Source of the DNA: an uncultured Bacteroidota bacterium
Lineage (GTDB): Bacteria > Bacteroidota > Bacteroidia > UBA4408
Length of the DNA: 37,647 nt
Reading direction: 5' to 3'
Assembly (NCBI GenBank): GCA_903840505.1
Contig: CAIMGI010000021.1
Coordinates: 1-37,647 of the forward strand
A program made the translations under genes and the position numbers. Below, in pieces: positions 1 through 5,917 of the stretch (position 1 is the stretch's first letter; each line of letters begins with the position of its first letter). The notes beneath the pieces were generated by a model. That model made no database searches, was not told the origin of the DNA, and saw only the letters and a program-made list of their open reading frames with translations.

Positions 1-240
1 ACCTGTGTATTGATGATTAATATCATTCAACTTTAAGTATTTGTGCAAATCACAAACACCAGAGCCTATATCGCAAATAGAAAAATTGGAAGATTTTAAA
101 CGCAATAGGGGAGTCAACAACTGATTAAACCGTTCGTATTGTGTTGTATTATTGTTCTGAAAAGTTCCCTCAGGCGTATTTCCGTGTTTTAAAAAATTGG
201 ACTGATATGCCTCAAGTTGTTTTTTTATAATATCACTCAT
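1..240 (-). CDS. Class I SAM-dependent methyltransferase, partial (N-terminal 80 residues)
   Basis: The gene runs off the left edge of the window, and only its first 80 codons are visible, open from an ATG at 240. Residues 55-61 read ICDIGSG, the glycine-rich motif I that binds S-adenosylmethionine in Rossmann-fold methyltransferases. The start overlaps the end of the upstream glycosyltransferase gene by 8 bases (ATGAGTGA), so the two are almost certainly co-transcribed and translationally coupled. That pairing points to modification of a glycan or lipid carrier. The substrate cannot be read from this part, and motifs further along lie outside the window. Confidence 0.7.
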   Translation of the reverse strand, partial: MSDIIKKQLEAYQSNFLKHGNTPEGTFQNNNTTQYERFNQLLTPLLRLKSSNFSICDIGSGVCDLHKYLKLNDINHQYTG

Positions 241-1159
241 CTTTTATATTGATAGATTTTTTAATTGTAAACATAGGTCGATGTCTCACTTCCATATATA
301 TGTTAGAAAGATACCTGCCAATAATTCCTAATAGCAGCAATGTTAAGCTACCGAAAAATGATATAAAAACTAATAGAGATGTGTATCCTGGAGGAACATT
401 GGGGTATTTAATATAGTTAAAAAGGCTCCAAGCACCTACTGTTATACTTATAAATAGGGCTACAATACTTAAGTTGATTAGATAGTTTAAAGGCTGATTT
501 GTCATAGCCATAATAATATCCAACATTAAGTGAAAACGTTTAAAAAATCCGTAGTTACCTTTTCCCGAGGTACGTCTCTTGTTCTCTACTTCTACAATGG
601 CGTGTATCATTCCAATGTCATGCGTAATACCTGCAACAACTCTAATTCGCTCATCGTAACCGTTATAAATTGTCAAGAAATTTCGGTTAAAAGCCTTCAT
701 CATAAGTTGGTTCGGAATAATTCCTACTTTTAAAATACTATTCATAATAAACCAAAAAAGAGATGATGATAATTCATCGCGCCAATGATTTCTGATTTTT
801 GAGGTAGTGTAAACGATATCATTACCTTCGTTTATTTTTGTTACCAATAATGGTATGGCACTTGGAGGGTTTTGTAAATCACCATCCATAATAATTACAA
901 TATCGCCTTTAGCATAACGCATACCTGCACTTATGGCTATTTGCTGACCGAAATTTCTGCTCAATTTAACGCCCTTAACAAAGCTGTTTTTACTGCAAAT
1001 ATTCTCTATTGTATACCAACTATTATCGGGGCTGGCATCATCAACTAGTACTATTTCAAATTCAGGAGAAATTTTAAGCGCTTCAACGGAGATTCTCTCC
1101 ACCAACTCATTTATAATTGATTCCGATTTATATACAGTACATACTATAGAAAGCTTCAT
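233..1159 (-). CDS. GT2-family glycosyltransferase, DPM1/GtrB-like, with two C-terminal membrane helices
   Basis: The 308-residue protein has the GT-A fold of family 2 enzymes. It opens with a beta-strand (LSIVCTVYKSE), carries VDDASPD at about residues 39-45 for the nucleotide-sugar site, and has MDGDLQNPP at 91-99, where D92 and D94 form the metal-binding DxD. Two hydrophobic helices near residues 225-247 and 263-285 end the protein. This layout matches the DPM1/GtrB/ArnC branch, which moves a sugar from a nucleotide donor to a polyprenyl phosphate at the inner membrane. The next gene, a methyltransferase, overlaps its stop. A TAnnTTTG box lies 14 bases upstream of the ATG. Donor and acceptor are not identifiable from sequence. 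Confidence 0.88.
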   Translation of the reverse strand: MKLSIVCTVYKSESIINELVERISVEALKISPEFEIVLVDDASPDNSWYTIENICSKNSFVKGVKLSRNFGQQIAISAGMRYAKGDIVIIMDGDLQNPPSAIPLLVTKINEGNDIVYTTSKIRNHWRDELSSSLFWFIMNSILKVGIIPNQLMMKAFNRNFLTIYNGYDERIRVVAGITHDIGMIHAIVEVENKRRTSGKGNYGFFKRFHLMLDIIMAMTNQPLNYLINLSIVALFISITVGAWSLFNYIKYPNVPPGYTSLLVFISFFGSLTLLLLGIIGRYLSNIYMEVRHRPMFTIKKSINIKDE

Positions 1160-1173
1160 TATGCCTTTTTTTA

Positions 1174-1181
1174 CAAATCTA
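1174..1181 (-). promoter_or_regulatory. -7 box (TAGATTTG) for the GT2 glycosyltransferase operon
   Basis: On the minus strand this reads TAGATTTG, a full match to the Bacteroidota -7 consensus TAnnTTTG. It lies 14 bases upstream of the glycosyltransferase ATG, predicting a leader of under 10 bases. No clear -33 TTG was assigned. Confidence 0.5.
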
Positions 1182-1248
1182 GGATACTGTGTTGTAATTT
1201 CTAGTACAAACCATCGAATAATTGTAAACTAACTGTTGTTAGGAAAAC

Positions 1249-1279
1249 AAAAAAGGCCTCTCTATTGAGAAGCCTTTTT
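1249..1279 (-). terminator. Rho-independent terminator after the small Cys/Lys-rich gene
   Basis: An inverted repeat pairs AAAAAGGCCTCTC with GAGAAGCCTTTTT around a 4-base loop, 12 of 13 pairs with one C-A mismatch. On the minus strand the stem ends in a run of Ts, about 20 bases after the stop of the small secreted protein gene. The A/T flanks on both sides could let it work in either direction, but only the minus-strand gene needs it. Confidence 0.75.
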
Positions 1280-1297
1280 CGTTTTTGAGATAACAAA

Positions 1298-1501
1298 TTA
1301 CTTTGTTGTAGGTGTTGTAGCAGGAGTTGTTTCTGCTTTCTTTTCGCCTTTTTTGCAACAAGCAGCTTTGTCTTTTTTGCAGCAAGACTTAGATTCTTTG
1401 TTACACTTTTTTTTGTCTTTCTCTTTATCTGTGATAGAGTTTTGAGCTGTTGATGCTAATGCAAAACTTGCAACAGCAACAAATAATAATAATTTTTTCA
1501 T
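1298..1501 (-). CDS. Small secreted Cys/Lys-rich protein of unknown function
   Basis: I do not recognise a family. The start is set at the ATG at 1501, because that gives a textbook signal peptide (MKKLLLFVAVASFALASTAQ, residues 1-20) with cleavage likely after AQ. An in-frame extension to 1543 would bury it. The predicted mature peptide has about 47 residues, is very rich in lysine, and has five cysteines at 33, 40, 41, 48 and 49 in the pattern C-x6-CC-x6-CC. A Thr/Pro/Ala tail follows. It stands alone, with a consensus -7 box 29 bases upstream and a strong terminator just downstream. Cysteine clustering suggests metal binding or disulfides, but this is inference. No catalytic motif is visible. 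Confidence 0.72.
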   Translation of the reverse strand: MKKLLLFVAVASFALASTAQNSITDKEKDKKKCNKESKSCCKKDKAACCKKGEKKAETTPATTPTTK

Positions 1502-1530
1502 TTTTAGAGTTTTAGATTTATTTATATATA

Positions 1531-1538
1531 CAAATATA
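1531..1538 (-). promoter_or_regulatory. -7 box (TATATTTG) for the small Cys/Lys-rich gene
   Basis: The minus strand reads TATATTTG, a full match to TAnnTTTG, 29 bases upstream of the ATG at 1501. The predicted leader is about 23 bases. With the terminator on the far side, the gene looks monocistronic. Confidence 0.55.
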
Positions 1539-1585
1539 AGCAAGTTTTATACCAAAAGTGAAATTATTGGAATAATTAACAAAAT

Positions 1586-2242
1586 TTAGCTAAACGTAGC
1601 GATAACAGTCTCTCCTCCTCTTGTTTTTTGTTCCAAATTAACACAAACTTTTGCCGTAAGGGGAAGAAAAATATCTACCCTTGAGCCAAATTTAATAAAA
1701 CCAAATTCTCCACCTTGTTCAGCTTTATCATTTTCTTTACAATAGTATACTATCCTTCTAGCAAGAGCCCCCGCAATTTGACGAAATAATATTTGTTCTT
1801 TGTTTGTATGTTCTACGACAACCGTTGTTCTTTCATTTTCGGTTGAAGATTTAGGGTGCCAAGCTACTAAATAAAGTCCAGCATGGTATTTTACATATTT
1901 AACCAAGCCACCTACGGGGAAACGATTAGCGTGTACGTTTATGGGCGACATAAAAACCGATACTTGAATTCGTTTGTCCTTAAAATATTCAGGTTCGTAT
2001 ACTTCTTCAATTACAACAACTTTTCCATCAGCCGGGGAAACGATTGTATTTCCATCAATTACGGTAATTCTAGCCGGATTTCTGAAAAATTGCAACACTG
2101 TAACCAGCACAAAAAGGGAAAGTGCGTAACCCAAGTAAACCACAATAGGGTAATTTAGCCACTTGTAAATAGAAATATTTACTAATGCAATAAATAGTAA
2201 AGCTGCTAAAAGCGTTGGATAACCTTCCTTGTGAAATTTCAT
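1586..2242 (-). CDS. psd: Phosphatidylserine decarboxylase proenzyme, short type
   Basis: The enzyme converts phosphatidylserine to phosphatidylethanolamine at the inner membrane. The 218-residue protein has two N-terminal hydrophobic stretches (about residues 10-28 and 33-50), then the family blocks SPADGKV, FMSPINVHANR and FGSRVD. Self-cleavage at G186-S187 in that last motif makes the pyruvoyl group on the small alpha chain. FGSR is the form seen in short, archaeal-like PSDs, where long E. coli-type enzymes have LGST. The ATG at 2242 is preferred over an in-frame TTG two codons upstream. It follows bioF by 36 bases with no clear promoter between, so it is probably the last gene of the bioB operon. 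Confidence 0.93.
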   Translation of the reverse strand: MKFHKEGYPTLLAALLFIALVNISIYKWLNYPIVVYLGYALSLFVLVTVLQFFRNPARITVIDGNTIVSPADGKVVVIEEVYEPEYFKDKRIQVSVFMSPINVHANRFPVGGLVKYVKYHAGLYLVAWHPKSSTENERTTVVVEHTNKEQILFRQIAGALARRIVYYCKENDKAEQGGEFGFIKFGSRVDIFLPLTAKVCVNLEQKTRGGETVIATFS

Positions 2243-2278
2243 AATCAAATCTTAATTTTATGTAAATGTAATTATTAT

Positions 2279-3418
2279 TTAAACAGATGCTTGAAATTGC
2301 TTTGCCAGTATTTCTATTTCTGTTTCCGTATTGTATGTGTGAAGACAAATTCTTATTCTCTCTAATCCTTTAGGGACCGTTGGATAAAGAATTGCCCTTA
2401 CATCAAAATTCAATTTTTGTAGGTTACTTACAACCCTTTTTACCGATTCATTTCCCGGAATTACGAGGCATTGAATAGAGCTTTCACTTTCTATTTTAGT
2501 TAAAGAATGATTTGTTTTATCAAATTTTGATTGAAAATAGCGAATGCGATTTTTAAGTGTTGTAATTGCTTCTTGCGATTGTTTTAATAGTTCGTAAGCA
2601 CAGTTTATTGAAATTAATCCGTGCAATGGTTTTGCTGTTGTGTAAATAAATGAGCGCGAAAAATTAATTAAATAGTTTCTTAAAATGTCAGAGCCACAAA
2701 CAACAGCACCATCACAGCCCATCGCCTTGCCAAAGGTAAATACAGTGGCAAAAACTTTCTTTTCCAGTTGTAGTTCGGAGATCATTCCTTTCCCATTTTT
2801 ACCAAATACACCTATTGAGTGGGCTTCATCAACAATTAAAAGAACAGAATATTTCTCACAAATAATAGCAATTTCTTTTAAGGGAGCACAATCACCGTCC
2901 ATTGAATAAACCGATTCCACAGCTAAAAAGATACGACCTTTTGCAGATTTTATTTTTTGTTCCAGGTCTTCAATATCATTGTGTTTAAACGAGTAATTGT
3001 TTGCAAAGCTTAAGCGTACTCCATCTCGTACCGATGCGTGTATTAATTCATCATAGATAATGGTATCGCCTCTTTTAGCGATACAGCTGAATAAACCGAT
3101 GTTAGCATCGTAGCCCGAATTATATAACAGTGCGGCATCAAATCCGTGGTATGCGGCAATTTTTTTTTCCAGTACTTCGGCATATTCTGTATTTCCTGCC
3201 AGTAGTCGCGAACCGCTTGATCCGTTTCTTATATTTTTAGTTGTTTGAAATTCATTTTCTATCATTTTTGTCAGTTCAGTAGAACGGGCAAACCCTAAAT
3301 AATCGTTTGAGCAAAAATCAATCCATCCATTTTCTACAGTTAGTTTGCGTAAAGCGCTTTCTGCTGCTCTTTTGTTGAGGGTTTCCTGTAAAAATTGTTG
3401 GTTGCTTATAGCTATCAT
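2279..3418 (-). CDS. bioF: 8-amino-7-oxononanoate synthase (BioF), PLP-dependent
   Basis: BioF condenses pimeloyl-thioester with L-alanine to give 8-amino-7-oxononanoate, the first step of biotin ring assembly. The 379-residue length is normal for the alpha-oxoamine synthase family. Visible motifs are SNDYLGFA near residue 37, SGSRLLAG, the PLP-aspartate block VDEAHSIGVFG, and FTFGKAMG, where K231 is the expected Schiff-base lysine. Related enzymes (glycine C-acetyltransferase, serine palmitoyltransferase) share these motifs. BioF is preferred because bioB lies in the same run of genes. The gene starts 47 bases after an outer-membrane barrel gene and is followed 36 bases later by psd. Confidence 0.87.
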   Translation of the reverse strand: MIAISNQQFLQETLNKRAAESALRKLTVENGWIDFCSNDYLGFARSTELTKMIENEFQTTKNIRNGSSGSRLLAGNTEYAEVLEKKIAAYHGFDAALLYNSGYDANIGLFSCIAKRGDTIIYDELIHASVRDGVRLSFANNYSFKHNDIEDLEQKIKSAKGRIFLAVESVYSMDGDCAPLKEIAIICEKYSVLLIVDEAHSIGVFGKNGKGMISELQLEKKVFATVFTFGKAMGCDGAVVCGSDILRNYLINFSRSFIYTTAKPLHGLISINCAYELLKQSQEAITTLKNRIRYFQSKFDKTNHSLTKIESESSIQCLVIPGNESVKRVVSNLQKLNFDVRAILYPTVPKGLERIRICLHTYNTETEIEILAKQFQASV

Positions 3419-3465
3419 TTTTTAGTACAAAATAGACTCAATTTATATCTGTTAATATTTTAGAA

Positions 3466-4161
3466 TTAACGGGTATATAAATTCATACGAATACCTGCTG
3501 ATAAGGAATAATTGATAATATTATGGTTTATTTCTGTTGGTAATTCCTTTGGTGAGGTTTTAAAAAACTTATACTCCACATTTGGCATAATAAACACATA
3601 TGTTTTTTCAAATACTTTATAATCGGCCATCAAAGCGGCAGAAATAAGAAATCTGTTTCCAAGTTTAGTACCAAAGAAATTATATCGCTTTAATCCATTG
3701 TAACTAAAATAACCTAAATGTGTGTTTATGCCCAAAGACCAAAGTTTATTTCCTCGCATTCTTATAGGAAATTCAGCCTGAATAAAAACCTTATTTACAG
3801 TAAATGTTTCATCAAAAAGCATATACTTATCTGCCGATTTCGTTTGAATAAGTATCTTATTTAAATAATAGTCTTCAAAAGCAACACCCAAGCCCATTCT
3901 TAAAGAATTAGTTATAGGTCCTAACACTTCAAAATTCATTAAACGACAAGGGTTTTGTGCTTTTAATTTAATATCACCGCTTTGTATAATGGTACCCGAT
4001 GTATCGTATAAGCTCGAATTGAAATTAGAATACCAACGGGCAGTTCCAATTCCATAGCTTCCTCCAATAAAATACTTCCTGTTTTTATCTTCAATTTTAC
4101 TCTGTGAATAGCATTGGTATGAAGTTATTGCGAATAAAAATAGGAGTAGTATTTGTTTCAT
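3466..4161 (-). CDS. Hypothetical outer-membrane beta-barrel protein in the biotin operon
   Basis: The 231-residue protein begins with a signal peptide (MKQILLLFLFAITSYQCYSQ) and continues with alternating hydrophobic and polar strands, for example YFIGGSYGIGTARWYS and a final SLSAGIRMNLY ending in an aromatic/basic residue. That is the pattern of a small outer-membrane beta-barrel (OmpW/porin-like fold). I do not recognise a named family. The ATG lies only 4 bases after the bioB stop, so it is translated from the bioB transcript, and bioF follows 47 bases later. A role in uptake of biotin or its precursors is possible but unproven. Confidence 0.7.
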   Translation of the reverse strand: MKQILLLFLFAITSYQCYSQSKIEDKNRKYFIGGSYGIGTARWYSNFNSSLYDTSGTIIQSGDIKLKAQNPCRLMNFEVLGPITNSLRMGLGVAFEDYYLNKILIQTKSADKYMLFDETFTVNKVFIQAEFPIRMRGNKLWSLGINTHLGYFSYNGLKRYNFFGTKLGNRFLISAALMADYKVFEKTYVFIMPNVEYKFFKTSPKELPTEINHNIINYSLSAGIRMNLYTR

Positions 4162-4165
4162 TCAC

Positions 4166-5155
4166 TTATATTAGTTCTGCCGTTTTATTTTTGTTCGACT
4201 TTTTAAATGCTTCACGCGGTTTTAAACCAAGTAAATTAAACATTTCCATATCTGCACTGAATTCAGGATTTGGTGTAGTGAGCAATTTATCTCCTGCAAA
4301 AATAGAGTTTGCGCCTGCCATAAAGCAAAGTGCTTGTCCTTCCAAACTCATTTGTGTTCTTCCCGCAGACAATCTTACTACCGTTTTCGGCATAGCAATA
4401 CGCGTTGTTGCAATCATTCGTACCATATCCCAAATAGGTACCAAAGGCTGATTTTCAAGTGGTGTTCCTGCTACCGGTACCAATGCATTTATTGGAACAG
4501 ATTCGGGTTGTGGTGTCAAGTTAATCAATGTCATTAACATTCCCATTCTATCTTCAATCGATTCACCCATCCCTATTATTCCACCGGAGCAAACAGTAAC
4601 TTTTGCTTTGCGAACATTTTTAATGGTATTTAAACGGTCGTCATAGTTTCTTGTTGTAATTATTTTTTTGTACTGCTCTTCCGATGAGTCAATGTTGTGA
4701 TTATAAGCATATAGTCCTGCATCGGCTAGTTTTTGAGCTTGTGGTTCGGTTAACATACCCAAAGTAGCACAAACCTCCATTCCTTTTCCATTCACTACTT
4801 TCACCATTTCCAATACACGGTCGAAGTCTGAGTTGTCGCGTACTTCTCTCCAAGCAGCACCCATACAAAGACGGGAAGCCCCACCTGCTTTTGCCTTATT
4901 GGCAGCTTCCGAAACTTGCGATACTGTCATCAGTTTGTGAACCTCAATATCTGTGTGGTAACGAGCAGCTTGCGGACAATAACCACAATCTTCCGAACAA
5001 CCTCCTGTTTTAATGGATAATAGTGAACTTACTTGTACCTCATTGGCATCATTAAATTCACGGTGTACGCTTGCAGCCTTATATAATAGGTCTAAAAAAG
5101 GTAAATTGTATATATCCAACAACTCTTCCTTTGTGTATTTTTTCTCTTGTGACAT
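4166..5155 (-). CDS. bioB: Biotin synthase (BioB), radical SAM
   Basis: BioB inserts sulfur into dethiobiotin to form biotin. The 329-residue protein has the radical-SAM cluster motif [12 protein letters not shown] with C53, C57 and C60 binding the 4Fe-4S cluster. It also has YNHNIDSS near residue 153 and a late AGRTQMS block whose arginine is the usual ligand of the second 2Fe-2S cluster. Length and motifs match the family throughout. It is the first gene of a run that continues through a barrel protein, bioF and psd. It diverges from trmD, with a -7 box for each gene in the 79-base gap. No BirA-type operator was recognised. Confidence 0.96.
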   Translation of the reverse strand: MSQEKKYTKEELLDIYNLPFLDLLYKAASVHREFNDANEVQVSSLLSIKTGGCSEDCGYCPQAARYHTDIEVHKLMTVSQVSEAANKAKAGGASRLCMGAAWREVRDNSDFDRVLEMVKVVNGKGMEVCATLGMLTEPQAQKLADAGLYAYNHNIDSSEEQYKKIITTRNYDDRLNTIKNVRKAKVTVCSGGIIGMGESIEDRMGMLMTLINLTPQPESVPINALVPVAGTPLENQPLVPIWDMVRMIATTRIAMPKTVVRLSAGRTQMSLEGQALCFMAGANSIFAGDKLLTTPNPEFSADMEMFNLLGLKPREAFKKSNKNKTAELI

Positions 5156-5174
5156 ACAAAAAGTTTATTTCTAC

Positions 5175-5182
5175 AAATTTAA
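5175..5182 (-). promoter_or_regulatory. -7 box (TAAATTTG) for the bioB operon
   Basis: The minus strand reads TAAATTTG, matching TAnnTTTG, 19 bases upstream of the bioB ATG. It is back-to-back with the trmD box, so the gap carries two divergent promoters. Confidence 0.55.
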
Positions 5183-5211
5183 GCTTCTATTTTAAAAAAG
5201 GAAATTAAATT

Positions 5212-5219
5212 ACATTTGT
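5212..5219 (+). promoter_or_regulatory. -7 box (TACATTTG) for trmD
   Basis: TACATTTG matches TAnnTTTG and lies 15 bases upstream of the trmD ATG at 5235, predicting a leader of about 10 bases. Confidence 0.55.
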
Positions 5220-5234
5220 TTTAATTTTACCATT

Positions 5235-5909
5235 ATGCGAATAGATATAATTACCGTTTTGCCACAATTGCTGGAAAGTCCTTTTTCGCACTCCATTTTA
5301 ATGCGAGCACAGCAAAAGGGGCTTGTGGAGTTAAATATAATTAACTTAAGGGATTATGCCTCAGGTAAGCATAAATCGGTTGACGATATGTGTTACGGAG
5401 GTGGTGCAGGAATGGTTATGAGCATTGAGCCCATTGCAGCTTGTATTGATAAACTAAAAAGTGAAAGAGTTTACGATGAAGTAATTTATATGTCGCCCGA
5501 TGGTGAGTTATTGCAGCAAGGGATTGCAAACCACCTATCTACATTTAAAAACATTATTATACTTTGTGGTCACTATAAAGGTGTTGACGAGCGGGTACGA
5601 GAACTGTTTATTACCCGTGAAATATCAATAGGGGATTATGTACTGAGTGGTGGTGAACTGCCTGCAGCAGTGTTGTGCGATAGTATTATACGTTTAATAC
5701 CGGGAGTGCTATCGGATGAAACATCTGCATTAACCGATTCTTTTCAGGATAATTTATTGGCACCCCCTGTTTATACACGACCGGCAGATTATAAGGGAAG
5801 TAAGGTGCCTGATATTTTATTGAGCGGCAATACTCCTGAAGTGGAAAAGTGGAGACACGAAAAGGCTGTGGAACGAACCCTTCAAAGAAGACCGGATTTA
5901 TTGAAATAG
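5235..5909 (+). CDS. trmD: tRNA (guanine37-N1)-methyltransferase (TrmD)
   Basis: TrmD methylates N1 of G37 next to the anticodon and so prevents +1 frameshifting on proline codons. The 224-residue SPOUT-fold protein has [10 protein letters not shown] at the start, YGGGAGMVM near residue 55, [12 protein letters not shown] near 111 and [13 protein letters not shown] near 135. The last two form the trefoil-knot SAM site and hold the catalytic aspartate region. The C-terminal helix [17 protein letters not shown] is typical. Here trmD stands alone rather than in an rpsP-rimM-trmD-rplS operon. It converges on the tandem ligase gene with only 8 bases between the stops. Confidence 0.96.
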   Translation: MRIDIITVLPQLLESPFSHSILMRAQQKGLVELNIINLRDYASGKHKSVDDMCYGGGAGMVMSIEPIAACIDKLKSERVYDEVIYMSPDGELLQQGIANHLSTFKNIIILCGHYKGVDERVRELFITREISIGDYVLSGGELPAAVLCDSIIRLIPGVLSDETSALTDSFQDNLLAPPVYTRPADYKGSKVPDILLSGNTPEVEKWRHEKAVERTLQRRPDLLK

Positions 5910-5917
5910 TATTCTAT

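Noticed and set aside
4104-4451. Plus-strand ORF of 115 codons over bioB
   Set aside because: It is antisense to conserved bioB codons and its sequence shows no domain or signal peptide in a sensible context.
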